From contig OY848919.1 in assembly GCA_963693285.1 (NCBI GenBank), positions 10,907,461-10,971,460 of the forward strand: 64,000 bases of DNA, read 5' to 3'. Position 1 is the first letter of the stretch. Every line of letters begins with the position of its first letter. The translations under genes were made by a program, and so were the position numbers. The DNA is from Xestospongia muta. Taxonomy: Eukaryota; Porifera; Demospongiae; Haplosclerida; Petrosiidae. Below the pieces are notes generated by a model. That model had not been told where the DNA came from. It worked only from the letters and a program-made list of their open reading frames with translations, and did not search any database. Positions 12,322 to 24,135 of the stretch are shown here, in pieces.

Positions 12322-12851
12322 GTAGTGAACTGTATTGTACAAAGAAAATATATGCATTTCAATCTGCTATGTTGAGGGAATTGTACTGGAGTATATGACT
12401 TATAAAAATAGTAATACTGGATACTATGGCCACAATCTAATGAAAACAGATGTTTATTTCAATGGCAGTAAACATGCATTTCCAATGTTACTATTTTCAT
12501 TGTCTATCCCAATACAATTCTTTAAAAAGGTAAGGTTATATGTTAAGTTGTTTTAACCTATTAATGAAGATTAATTGGTTTATATGCATCCATACAAAAT
12601 ACTAATAAAAAGCATTATTAGTTCAAACCATTAAGTACATAAACAATAGTACATAGTAACAAAACAAATTTGTGTTTGGTTTGCTATTTTGGTAAAAATA
12701 ACTTTACTACATACAACTTGGATAAACACAAATTTTTTTTAATTCAACAAATCTATTTTTAGTGATGTATTTTTGTGTGGTGCTTCACAGAGATATACAA
12801 TGATGTAAATATAGGCATATACACTCATTTGTAACTCAGTATGTTCATACA
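12322..12851. other. Intergenic, no gene seen
   Basis: AT-rich spacer between the WRAP53 promoter and the 3' end of the Calx-beta-like gene. Small ORFs here have no recognisable composition or domains. Confidence 0.5.
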
Positions 12852-13906
12852 TTAAAGGAGCATTCCTATGGTAGCAGCCATAAATGCAATAATACACAAT
12901 AGTATTGATGCAGTAGCAGACCCAGCAGAATTAGTATCTGTTATATAGATTAAGAAAAATGAAGTGTACTGTGTTAGAATATTAACATACATACCATTAT
13001 CATCAACAATGTTCATGTCTAAGGTGAACGAATGTCCTGTATATAGAATTATATATGTGACTTGAATTGCTACACAAATTAAGCATACTCACCTTCTTCC
13101 ACTGTATCACCAATGGACATAGTTATGTTGTATGCATTGTCTTCAATAATAGGACGTGTAATGACGATACTGAATTTTTCTCCAGTTTCCATTTCATCAT
13201 CATCATGGATTGTAATTTCAACACATTGTGTGCTTTCAACTTCTTCAGTAAAAAACATAAGTGTTGGAAGAGCATTTGGATTGTAATCCACATTCTCTGC
13301 AAGTGTGAAATAATAAAACATTAGGGTACAACCGATAAGTATATAGAAATACCATTTGCTGTCCTTTCGACTGTAGTAACTGAAAAAACAAAAGTGCGAT
13401 TCATATAGTCTCCTGACCCTGTGCCACACAATCTAAATTTTCCTACATCCTCATTTATTGTCATATTTCTTGAGGCTTGAAGTGCTCTCTTCCGACCAGC
13501 GACGTCTACGTTTGCATTTATATTTAAATCTGCAAATATACTTAACATTAATTTTAAACCCATGTGTATATAACATACGCCAAGGTGGTCCATCAATACA
13601 GCGGCTGCAATGGCAAATTTTATTACTAAAAATTAAAACACAAATGACTATGAATAGCATAGGTACCAAATTGTTTTGTATCGTAGGGTATTTTAATATA
13701 AACTTACTCATCACAACTGCCTGTCCCACAGTTCTGTAATTGGCAAGAACCAACACAAGCTGCACTTGAGAGAGGTCCCAATGCTAAAATAAATTTATAG
13801 CATATGGTTGAATATATAAATATGTATATCAATACTTACAGCAGCTTATAGCATAGCAGCAGCTACATAATGCAAGAAGAAAGAGCACTTTTATTCCAAT
13901 AAGCAT
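12852..13906 (-). CDS. Small Calx-beta-like surface protein, predicted GPI-anchored
   Basis: Seven exons: 13906-13840, 13783-13708, 13604-13579, 13529-13353, 13296-13093, 13036-12995 and 12937-12852, totalling 678 bp or 225 aa. The N-terminus MLIGIKVLFLLALCSCCYA is a signal peptide. A short Cys-rich segment follows (CVGSCQLQNCGTGSCDD), then one Calx-beta-like domain of about 115 residues ending in a strand like CVEITIHDDD. That strand, ending in acidic residues before a conserved acidic/Gly turn, resembles the Ca-binding edge of Calx-beta domains. The C-terminus has a small-residue stretch (NSAGSA) and then a hydrophobic tail with no cytoplasmic residues, the pattern of a GPI-anchor signal; a type I membrane anchor is the alternative. 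Several Asn-X-Thr sites support an extracellular location. Function is unknown. Gene structure is strongly supported by phase. Confidence 0.82.
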
Positions 13907-14302
13907 TTCAGACTAGCTTATAAGTTGATTATTTTGTCATAAACTATAATACCTTGACTACAGAAGACAAGTAACATGCAATACTAGTAATCTATATCAG
14001 GCCCATATAACTGGTCAGGTCACTAAGAGTCAGACCACCTTTTGGGGAGTGTTAACCTTGACCTCAATACTAGTGATAGTAATAGTATGTATTATTAGTA
14101 TGTAATATTAGTGCATGTACATTATTACAATAATACATTGAACTATTTGTAACTGTACAAACATGCTATACTTACTTTGTAATCAGGGTTGCTAATCAAA
14201 ACTATAATTAAACCACAAAATAAAAACTAAAATTAGAATAAAATCAAAATCCCATTTCAACTAGAGAGAGATTCTGTTGTGATAGTCAGCAAAAGCAAAG
14301 TC

Positions 14303-14334
<32 letters not shown>

Positions 14335-15650
14335 GTATAATATTATATAGCTAATTTATAATATAGAACTGAAGACATTAAGAGTACAACTTAAAGTATG
14401 AAATGTGAAAGAGAGAGAGAGAGAGACAGACAGAGATGGAGAGAGAATGAGAGATAGACAGAGACAGAGATTAATATTTTAGCTAGTTATATACTGAACA
14501 ACCAAGTCAGTATATATGTTGTATACTTTTGCAGTCAATAATCTACAAAACTCTTGTAACAATAAAACACTAAACAAATTCTTATTATCATTTTAAAGCT
14601 AGCAGCCTAAGTACATGACATAACTTAAAATGGTTCGTTAAACTTCAATCCATTTTAGATTTCATATTCTGAAAAGCCTGACCTCGGATGATTTGTAAAT
14701 AACAATTAACAACAGCTCCAATAACCAGCAAAAATGTATAATAACTATGACATCTTCTCAGTTGTGGTGGGTGATTACTCACATAGCTGAATCAATAGAT
14801 AAGGGATTGTGGTGCAAACTAAGAAGGAGATATCATTGTTACATGTTAGATACTTAGGTGCAGCATTAATGTTGGTCAAGTGGTCTAAGGTTACTTTTTT
14901 GCACTAAACATATAAGCAGCACTGAGTAGATTTTTGAGCCTCTTCAGAGGAGCCTGCTACTAAACAGAGAAGGGCTACTTGTCTCAATCAGCTGTGTCAC
15001 AGGTAGGTGGAGCTACTTTTAATAATAAGCCCCACCCACCTCCCAATACATGTATACTGCATAAATTATTCTGTAGACATTTTGTAGTATGAACCTAAGT
15101 ATTACATTTAGTTCAGTACCAGTTAATATAGTGTATATAGTTCAGGTCATCTTAATTGAGTTCATGAAGCTTTCGTGATGTTTGCATATAATGTTTTGAT
15201 CTCAGTATAAAGCTATGAACCTTGTTAACATATAGTAGTCTGTTAGCATTCATAGTAAAGATTCAGTTGGCTCATATCACGTATTATATCCGAAGATAGT
15301 TAAATAGTATTCAAGCACTAATATCAACAGAAGCCTATACACGGATATTGACACTTTACAATATGACATCAAATCTCATGACTTATTGATAACACTAACC
15401 ATAATATAAGTGTATATAATACTGTATACAGAATACATATATTAGCAATAACGTAGTGCTATATAATTATAATGCAATAAAGATGTCAAAGAATGTAGAG
15501 TGATAAAGTTAGTGTCACTTTTATGGACTAATTATACCAGTCACATGCAGTGATTCCTTAGTGATCAGTATGTACTAATAGTTATAATATAAGTTGTGCT
15601 GTTTCTCAAGAGAGTAAGAACAAAGTAAATTAGAGATCAGTGGCTTCAAT
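13907..15650. other. Gene-poor intergenic region with microsatellites
   Basis: Lies between divergently transcribed genes, the Calx-beta-like gene (-) and the tetraspanin (+). It includes a (TA)n run near 14304-14334 and GA/GACA repeats at 14409-14470. No coding or RNA gene is supported; it presumably holds both promoters. Confidence 0.6.
14304..14334. repeat. (TA)n microsatellite
   Basis: About fifteen consecutive TA dinucleotides, followed 75 bp later by a GA/GACA-rich purine tract (14409-14470). Confidence 0.9.
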
Positions 15651-17818
15651 ATGACTGGAGAGATAGGCTACTGTGGTCAAGTTATACGTGTTGTGTTTAT
15701 CATACTCAATGGAGCTTTAATGGTAAGTATATAAATGTTGAAAATGATATTTTATAATTGAGACTTTATAGACTATAGAAAAATTGTTACATGAAAGTGC
15801 CCTCAACAAAATGTAGTCAAAAAAATTAAAAAGTGCTTGTCTAAATAGACATTATAGATCTAGATCTATATATATCTATATATATACTAGATCTATATAT
15901 AGATCTAGTGTCTGCTATATACTTGATTTAGAAATATAGCTTTATTAGTTTACTAATAGCATTATAATAAGAATTATAATAAAATATTACTGAAAGTATA
16001 TCTAAAAGATCATGATCACTCTCTTCTAACCGTGGGGTATGATATAGAGCTACAAACTTTGTTAAAGACTTGGTTATATACATATTTCTCTTGCTTATTT
16101 TAAATATAGTTGATTGGTGTAACTATGTTATCAACTGGTGTGTATTCTTTGATCAATGATCCAATTCCCAATGGAGAAAATGCAGAACTACTAGCTGGTG
16201 GTGTCATTGCCCTAGGGGTATTGACTACTGCCATTGCTGCACTGGGAATATTCACTGCAATTGGATTGTGGTGGCCTATATTAACTATTGTGAGTGTACA
16301 ATTTGAATACAATATTAATATACATTAATTAAGTGATGTTTATCTTTATGGTCAGGTCATACATGTACTTGCATATGTATATAATATAAAAATCATGGAT
16401 TAATTTATTATAAAACACTAAAATTCTATTATATTTGAATGAAGTTCTACAATACTCTAACCTGATTGCATTAGTAGAGGTTTGGTATCCCTGGCCTTTA
16501 ATATACTGGGTATGGCATAGCAACATATAAAATCATAAATTTGGCTTCTCGAAGTGTCTATTGTCATAAATACAGGAAATATTCAGTCAATGACATGAAG
16601 AATAATATAATCATTTGTATTGTCGTAATAGTCTTACGATCATAGGGCAAGTCCTACAATATGATGTGTAATGTAAATATTGACTAATGTGATTATTATT
16701 GTTTAATACAGTATGGTACTGTGATGATCATAATTGTGATATTGGAAATTATGTCAGGTTCACTTGTGCTAGGACTTAAAGATAATTTGGTGAGTATTAT
16801 CAAACCAATCCCATAAGTTCCCTGTATCAATTCAACATTATTTTTTAATTCATCAATGTATCTACGTCATTTGTTATTCATTTCTCATATCTATATTTCA
16901 TCAGTCCAATAATAGAACAGTCTGTGTGTCTATCCATCTTTTTAGATGTCCATTATCTGTTTATTGCTCCATCCATTCACTGATTATTCTTCAGTCCATT
17001 TTGTCCATCCATCCATCTATTAATCTATGTAAATATTTTCTATTATTTATATATCTATCCATAATCTATATATATTAGGTGGACAGATATGTCAACAAGT
17101 TTGAAACTAATATTGAAGGGTATCGTCAAGATTCAGCCAATGATTATGATCCAGAAGTTAACAAATTTGTAGACGATGTTCAAACTAGAGTGAGATGATA
17201 ATTTTAATAAAGATGAATATTTACATACAATAATTATGAACAAACAAAATAACGGACCACAAGAAGGACACCACAATATAAACTGACAACAGTCATGAAT
17301 ATACTACTATCCATACCTGTTATTCTTTAGTTTTTGTGTTGTGGTACTGATGGGTCAAGCAGTTGGGTTAATACAACCTACTATAAAGCTACTCAAACTG
17401 TTCCAAGTAGTTGTAGTTGCACAATTGATTGTGATTCAATGGGCTATTACCAAAAGGTAGATATTGTGCATGACACCATATATAGCGACAACAATGTCAG
17501 TTTAATATATTTTCAAAATATCATGACAATGAAATATTCTATGTATGAAATATTCTATGTGACTTTTTACAATTGTGCTTATTTACTTACTAAATATTAC
17601 ATTCTAGCCATGTGATGAGGCTCTCCCTTCTTCTCTTAATAATTTTGCTGTCATATTTGGATCACTGGTATTGAGTATAGGTGTTTTAAAGGTAACATTA
17701 TCAAAGCTGAATCACATGAAATAATACATTACTCTTATCATTTTAGGCTATTGTTGTTACATTATCATGTTCTCTCTGTTGTTTTGTTTTTGTCCATCGT
17801 AATGATGATTACTACTGA
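15651..17818 (+). CDS. Tetraspanin family membrane protein
   Basis: Seven exons: 15651-15722, 16110-16289, 16712-16789, 17079-17189, 17331-17495, 17608-17691 and 17747-17818, totalling 762 bp or 253 aa. Four hydrophobic segments are spread over exons 1-2, 2, 2-3 and 6-7. The large extracellular loop (exons 4-6) begins after a charged helix and contains the tetraspanin signature CCG at about residues 150-152, followed by PSSCSC and a later Cys (PCDEALP). TM4 is followed by SCSLCC, likely palmitoylated, and a short tail ending HRNDDYY. All introns are phase 0. The end of exon 5 is uncertain: a donor at 17457 would shorten the loop by 13 residues, also in frame. Family role: organising membrane microdomains and adhesion or signalling partners. 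Confidence 0.9.
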
Positions 17819-18772
17819 CATTTATCTACATACTCATTGGTTGTAATGAAATGACATACAGATTTAACATGTACATTTTTAAATTATATAATCTAGATTT
17901 TTTGGAATTACACAATATTAATGCATATATCATAACAACATATTATTCATAATAATAGTTAACACATGAGAAAGTAATTGACGTGGATTAACGTAGTCTC
18001 ACAATGACATGGTTATTCCCTCCCCACTGCAGAAACATGTTAGAGGGTATGTATTTACTGTAATTTATCAAATTAACAACATATAGACCTAAAACCTTTT
18101 GTGATTACTTCTCAAAGGATCTATAATACATACATATATATGTGTGTGTATGTGTGTGTGACCTGATTTGCAAATTTATATGTTATGGCAATAAATGTTT
18201 TCAATCCAAAATGTGCACAAAATGGTATTATGGCTAAACTTCTCACATTTGGTAGAAAATTTTTAAAATCAAAACTTGCCAATAATGCTTAGAATGATTA
18301 TTAATTTGATATCTGGTAGGTTTTGATCATGTTTGTGACAAAATTAGAAAAATGCTACAAGGCAATTAGTTTTAGCCTTAAAATAATGCTGGATAGATCT
18401 AATCTTCATATAGCAATGTTCCTATGGTATTTGTTGCTATGATTATATGTTGATGCTATGGTAAGGAATTTATGTTATTTATGGTGACTGTTACCATGGC
18501 AATTTTTATAGCATATGTGTGTGTGTGTCAGGCATGTTGTCCAAGATGTGCCTAAAATGTTTCAAAATTAGGTAGCAAGATAGTTAATAAAAGACATTTT
18601 TCCATAAATGGAAGCAGGAAGTAAGGATTATACATCAACAATCTAGCTTTATGTCTATGACAAATAAGTGAGAAAAGCTCTGACAGCTTTACTAGCAGAT
18701 TAACAGTACCTTTTCTGTCTCTGGCATGATTGTTAGGGTGGAGCCCAACTTCAATGAAACTTACAATATAGT
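17819..18772. other. Convergent intergenic region
   Basis: Lies between the 3' ends of the tetraspanin (+) and the ankyrin gene (-). It contains a short (TG)n run near 18137-18161 and low-complexity sequence. No gene is seen. Confidence 0.6.
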
Positions 18773-20019
18773 TTAAGAATGATAAATGTCCTTTTCAATC
18801 ATTACCTCCGTTAAGTGGATCAACTGAGGTAAATTGACAGGTTCAGTTTCATTGAGTTCTGTTTGCAATAGTAAGATAATGTCAAATGAATCTTCATAAT
18901 TTTGTAAATGTTGTCGACGAAAACATAGCAACTCTTGTGAGATGTTTTCCTCCAGTTCTAAGTTGCATGTTGCTCTGTTGCTTGACAACTTGAGTTTATT
19001 AACTGTGTGAAACTGTACCACCAAACCAACTACTTCTGCTCTCACATTGTCAGGACAACAGTGATGATTAAAAAGACGTGGTAAATTGAAAAATGGCTTG
19101 TTTGATTTTGACTAATAGGCAGATGAAAACTCTAATGCTGAGGAATCATTAAACTTTGATACTTCAACAGGCCATGGAATTGTAGATGGATTTTCAAACA
19201 AAGTATCTGCCAGAGAAGAAAATGGTGTGATGACAGATCAACCAATCTACCTGCTCCTATAGCATGATGAATAAAAATAAAACCAAAATCATCAGTAAGA
19301 TGGCAATTAGCACCTTCTTTTATGAGAAGATCAAGTAAAAAAGGTGCTTTCGCTGCTGCATACATAAGTGGAGTCATACCACAGCAATGAGTTCTGTGAT
19401 TCATGTTGGCACCTTTTGAAGCCAGTAATGATATTATACTAGCCTTAGTACTATGTAACTGCTCCCAGCTAGCTAGATCTCCAGATTCTAAGACTAGTTC
19501 ACAGCATGTCATCAATGGAGTAAGTTGGCAACAGTCAGTCGTATCGACTAAGGCACCAAATTCTAACAACACATTGACTACATCTATATGACCACTTGCT
19601 GCAGCATAACGTAACAATTTTCTAACTTCTTTACTTTGAGAGGATGCTTGATACACAGCAAAGTGTAGGAACATGTTGTGTGATGCATACGATGATGAAT
19701 CATTTATAGGGAAAGTCTCTACACAGCTTTTGTGATTGTTTGTACTGAAGTATTCATTATCAATTGGCACAAGGCTGTTAATATTCCACATATTTGGGTA
19801 CATTTCTAGAAAGTAACATAGAATGTCAGCCCTATTGCATTGACATGTCTTAGCTAAAATGATATCTAGACCAGAAGAGAAACTATCTGGAGTAACAGTA
19901 AGTTGTTTAATTGCGATGCATTTCTCAAATAACAGACGCCATTTCTCCTTTGATGAAGAGTCTTCTAACATATTCATTAAAGGATTGTAATCGTTGCTAC
20001 TCAGTATACAGACAGCCAT
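18773..20019 (-). CDS. Divergent FEM1-related ankyrin-repeat protein
   Basis: Modelled with two short introns: exons 20019-19251, 19206-19163 and 19111-18773, totalling 1152 bp or 383 aa. The first intron (45 bp) has an excellent pyrimidine tract and CAG acceptor. The second (51 bp) has a weak GTATCA donor and a TTAG acceptor. Without these introns the frame is broken by a shift and a TAG, so a pseudogene is the alternative. Ankyrin repeats include LLRYAAASGHIDVVNVLLEF and GMTPLMYAAA. A TPLM-x2-C block is followed by a long insert before the next repeat, as in the FEM1-like genes at 5587 and 34873. It lacks the VHL box of those genes. The 5' flank is duplicated in inverse orientation near 25 kb. 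An upstream ORF (20263-20075) ending at a GTGAGA donor could be a 5' exon. Confidence 0.5.
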
Positions 20020-20024
20020 TAGCC

Positions 20025-20315
20025 GGAGAAAGTCATCCAAAATTTTAACCCCTTCTTTTTGTTATTGAATTCTCTCACGTCAGCAGATGTTCTATCTTTA
20101 ATAGAGGACTTCCTCTAACTATCTCTGATCTACATCCGCCAAATTCTGTTGATGTTTCAGGAGGTTCCAGTTTGATGATGGAACAGCGACCAGGGCAATT
20201 GGAATCATTAACTGCTTTGTTTACTGGTTCGAGTACACAAGAGTTGCCACATGAAGAGACCACTCTTCAAAATCAAATGACTGCTGTAGAAGTAAAAGAA
20301 CATAGTAAGATATGA
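20025..20315 (-). repeat. Inverted duplication, left copy
   Basis: This stretch is the reverse complement, at high identity, of about 24975-25250. Both contain a 62-codon ORF starting MVSSCGNS and ending EIVRGSPLLKIEHLLT, followed by the same TGA within GTGAGAGAATTC and the segment CTTCTTTT...TTAACCCC. Similarity reaches the start of the ankyrin gene at 20019, so the unit covers that gene's immediate 5' flank. Confidence 0.85.
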
Positions 20316-20376
20316 CTAGTTCAAAGTTTGCCTTAGTAAGTTCTGCTATTACTATGTGTTACTTACTCTATGTTGT

Positions 20377-21240
20377 TATAGACTGTTCATATGTTTATTA
20401 GAACTACTGCAATAATTGGACATGGACTACTGGCAGGTAAGTATTATCTATTCATACATCTATCTAATGTACCACATAGCTATATATAATATCTATCCAT
20501 CCACTATCCATCTGTATCCATCAGTTTGTCTATCAACTATAACTTTTATCATCTGTCGGTATTCATCACCTTGGTTTTATCAATGAGTGTCCTTATAGTG
20601 GGTTTAGTAGTACTTGGTATGAGTACAAGATTAGAACATAGAACAAGCATCCTGAAATTATGGAAGCCGAGGACAGACATTCCAATTCCTATTTCTTATT
20701 TTAATCAAATGGAATGTATGTCCTCGGCTTCCGTAAATAATACTCATAGAAGATACAACCAAAATCAGGAACTCAACCCAACTAGAAACATCTCACTGAC
20801 GCTTGATTCTAAGAGACAGCTCATGGTGCTTGTGCTCTGTGTTTTATTAATAACAAGAAAAGCCTAGAAATGGCACATATACAAAGAATGGAATAAGGAA
20901 TAAGAAATTGAAAGTTATCAAGGTCGTTAATTGGAATTTTTAAAATACGCAAAGATGCGCGGAAGAAACAGGAAATAGGAATTGGAATGTCCATCCTCAG
21001 CTTTCATATGACTAAATAAAGTTTCCTTGAATCTTAATTCCATGGCATCCTTTCTTCTTTTCTATAGGGCTGACGTATTGACTGGAACAAACAGTTCTTC
21101 AATTATACCTCTCCTCATAGTCAACAGTCTCCATTATGTTGCTAATAGTCAGTAAAGCCCACAAATGTTTGGTTAGCTCTTAGTATAACAAGAATCTTAG
21201 CTGGTCCTTGGCTGGATGGACCCTTAGTCTAGATAGAAAG
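20377..21240 (+). other. Possible exon fragments of a small membrane protein (unresolved)
   Basis: Plus-strand segments look exon-like: about 20382-20436 (ends IIGHGLLAG before GTAAGT), about 20562-20650 (hydrophobic, LVLSMSVLIVGLVVLGM) and about 21068-21153 (ends IPLLIVNSLHYVAN before TAG-containing sequence). The spacing of two hydrophobic helices is faintly reminiscent of ninjurin-type proteins, but no diagnostic motif is present. A MITE (20661-21006) interrupts the locus. It could be a decayed gene. I do not assign a function. Confidence 0.25.
20661..21006. mobile_element. MITE, Tc1/mariner-type (TA target duplication)
   Basis: A 346-bp element flanked by TA on both sides (20659-20660 and 21007-21008). 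Terminal inverted repeats are about 37 bp with a few mismatches: the left end starts TGGAAGCCGAGGACAG and the right end, reverse-complemented, starts TGAAAGCTGAGGATGG; both then read ACATTCCAATTCCTATTTC. A further inverted copy of the terminus lies inside at about 20710-20733, suggesting a nested or shorter palindromic derivative. No transposase is present. Confidence 0.8.
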
Positions 21241-21920
21241 TAAGTACATATATATGTAAGAAGTGGTATGGTCTAGTTCATGTATGGACTGGAGGGTAAA
21301 GGATATATATCTAAGAAAGATAAAGTTTAAAGTGTCTATAATGAAGACATGCGTTTAAGATGTGAGCCTCTCTGTAGTCTGTAGTGGACACTTTGGGATA
21401 TTAGCATGGACTGGATTAGGACACTGAGGAGAGTTCAATATAGAGAATGTTCTTAGTTTAGAATATATTATTATGAGAATAAAATATGATTACGTCATTA
21501 ATTAGATATTGTTTTGAATAAATAAGAAAAGATTACTGGTATTAAAATTAGGCCACCAAATAAACTACTGTTGAAAAATGTTGTAAGATTCTCTTTTTTC
21601 AGAATATCTATGGAATCTTTATCAAACAGTTCTACAGACCAAGACAAACCAGTTATACCTCCTAGTTTACCATGAAATATCTGCACTTTTAAAACGAATC
21701 ACATTTTCCACACAATCTATTTTTTACATACTATTGCGTTATCTAAAACAAATTTGGATTAGGATGAGGATATTCCATGTTTTATAAAATTATACTTAAA
21801 AATGTTCATCAAGCATCTGGATACAAAGCTAAGGCAATGAATTATAATTGTTCAATTGATTTTAGGTGTACATTTTAATTGTAGTTTGTTGATATCCTAC
21901 TACCCACTATCATGTTTGTT
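21241..21920. other. Intergenic, nothing recognised
   Basis: AT-rich sequence with short ORFs of no convincing composition. Confidence 0.5.
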
Positions 21921-22507
21921 ATTCTTTTTAAAAAAAAGAATAATTTCGTTTGCTAATAGTTACGTAATAGACACAGACAAGTATCAAACAAGTTGGACTC
22001 AAACCCATACTAATAGACTCATTCTGATACTGTATACCAGAGTCCTTTACATCACTTGGTGAGCCATGGAACTCAGTTGTATGCTCAATATTTAAAAGAA
22101 ATGTAATAAAATTTGTGTGTAGACACTGAACCCTAAACTTCTAAAATAGTTTTAAAAAAATTAAATGATAAATAAAGATTAATTGTTCTTTTAAAAAAAG
22201 AATAATTTGTTTGCTAATAGTTGTGTAGTAAACACAGACTCTGAAGCAAGTTGGACTCAACCCCATATTAATAGACTCATTCTAATACTGCATATCAGAG
22301 CCTTTATATCACTTGGTGAGCCATGGAACTCAGTTGTATGCTCAATTTTGTATTTAAGATTACATGATAATGATGGCACAAATTTAATGCTATAAATTTT
22401 TAATCTGATCTACAATTAAAAAAAGTGTAATAAAATTTGTGTGTAGACACTGAACCCTAAACTTCTTAAATAGTTTTAAAAAATTAAATAACAAATAAAG
22501 ATTAATT
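21921..22507. repeat. Tandem duplication of a ~265-320 bp unit
   Basis: Copy A (21921-22185) and copy B (22186-22507) share runs such as GAATAATTT, TTTGCTAATAGTT, GTTGGACTCAA, CACTTGGTGAGCCATGG and GTGTGTAGACACTGAACCC. Copy B carries about 57 extra bases after ATGCTCAAT. Many point differences show the duplication is not recent. Confidence 0.85.
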
Positions 22508-22742
22508 TTGACTATTAAAAGAAAAAAATATCTGAGAAAAACTTGATTAAAAACTCTGAAACAGAAATTAAACCACATTGATTGGGCGGGAAAAATATCA
22601 TCAGCACGTGTACACAACAAGTAAAAGAACGCGTGACCATGATTATGGCGGGAAAATCTCAATTATTAGCACACGACTAACAAGCAAAAGTTTTAATAGA
22701 TTTTTAATTAATTTTTTGTAAAAAATGATTCTATTTTAATGT

Positions 22743-22880
22743 AAGGAGATACAAACTAATAAATAAAATGATATTATATAATAATATAATAAAAAGGAGA
22801 CTCAAACTAATAAATAAAATGATATTATATAATAATATAATAAAAAGGAGACAGACACAAACTAATAAATAAAATGATAA
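22743..22880. repeat. Tandem repeat, ~52 bp unit, 2.6 copies
   Basis: The unit begins GGAGA.ACAAACTAATAAAT and continues into ATGATATTATATAATAATAT. The second copy matches the first almost exactly; the third is truncated after ATGATA. Confidence 0.9.
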
Positions 22881-23512
22881 TAGTTGTAAAAGATAGAATT
22901 CAGTGATTAGTATACAGTAGGAATAATATGTAAACTGATTGTAGTATTAGAGTTTCAAAAGAAATTGAATTTTCAACTAATTCATTTTTAATAAAAAAAT
23001 TAAAGGTATAAAAAAATTGTTAAATAAATATCTTCAAAGTTAAGATTGACAAATTTAGTGAAAAATGTTATATTTTAAGAAAATTAATACATATAATAAA
23101 AACTATAAAACAAAAAAAATGACAAAAAAATGACAACTAAAAATATAAGAGTCCTCAAGAAGTCAAAAATAAAAACAGTCTCTGTAGTTGAAGAGTCCCT
23201 AAGAAGTCCAGTGAAGGTCTCCAATCCAACAATTATAGGAAAGAGATGATGGAGAGTTCCCAAGAGTCCAGTCAGTCCACAAGTTGAGAACATAGAGGGA
23301 GAAAAAGAGAAGAATAACAACTGGATGACTAAACAATGGATGAGAAGTGAATGGATGGAGAGACAGCTCACCTTTTTCACCAGTGCTGCTCCTGCAGGGA
23401 AAGAAAGAGAGAGTAGTTATGAACTGATGGTGACAATGAATGGATAGAGAGTGAAGAGAGACAGAGGAAGTGAAAAAGGACCACCAACACACACGCACCC
23501 TAGAAGATCAGA

Positions 23513-23588
23513 GCTTCCCCCCGCCACCTGGCGGCCTCGGATATTAAAAAAAAAAATTTTTTTGAGGCCGCCAGGCGGCAGGGGGAAG
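23513..23588. repeat. GC-rich perfect-type hairpin in AT-rich DNA
   Basis: Arms of about 25 bp: the left arm CTTCCCCCCGCCACCTGG continues GCGGCCTC, and the right arm starts GAGGCCGCCAGGCGGC. Three mismatches separate the arms. The loop is A/T-only (AATATT-type plus A and T runs). The GC content stands out sharply from its surroundings. Confidence 0.9.
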
Positions 23589-23730
23589 ATAATTAATAGG
23601 GTTTGTATGGGCTGGATAGCCCAAAAAAAATAAAAATAAAAATAAAAAGAAAAGGAAAGAAGGCTTGAAAGAAGAAGAGAGAAGAGACCAGGCAGGAGAG
23701 CGACTCATCTTTTACATCCAGAGAACCTAG

Positions 23731-23838
23731 AACAGTCAAAACACCAGAGAACAATCTAAAACACCAGAGAACATCAGAGAACAGTCAAAACACCATAGAA
23801 CATCAGAGAACAGTCTAAAACACCAGAGAACATCAGAC
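23731..23838. repeat. Short-unit tandem repeat (AGAACA/CACCAGAG)
   Basis: Repeated words CACCAGAGAACATCAGAG and AACAGTCAAAACACC alternate in at least four imperfect copies with unit lengths near 22-34 bp. Confidence 0.85.
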
Positions 23839-24002
23839 AACTCGTGGTAACTTCCAATTGAGTCCTGTAGAAACGAAGAGAAAAGTCAATTATAACTGAT
23901 TGATATAAACAAAAATAAAAAGATAAAAAATAAATAAAAAAAAACAGATAAATAATAAAATAAAATAAAATAAAAAGAACAGAAAATAAAATAAAAAGGA
24001 TG

Positions 24003-24135
24003 ATCCAGCGAAGAGGAGGGATCCAACGAAGTGACGAACAAAGAGACGAGTCGTTAAGAGGGTCGAAGTGGAGAACGAAGAGACGAGTCGTGAAGAGGGG
24101 CGAAGTGGAGAACGAAGAGATGAGTCGTAGCGACG
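24003..24135. repeat. Tandem repeat, ~38 bp unit, about three copies
   Basis: The unit contains GAACGAAGAGACGAGTCGT followed by GAAGAGGG and CGAAGTGGA. The last two copies are nearly identical; the first is diverged. Confidence 0.85.

Noticed and set aside
14870..14960. tRNA- or SINE-like A-box (TGGTCAAGTGG)
   Set aside because: No B-box and no cloverleaf could be built; a short chance match.
22114..22142. CCCTAAAC-containing stretch as a telomere-like repeat
   Set aside because: A single occurrence per tandem unit, not a repeated hexamer.
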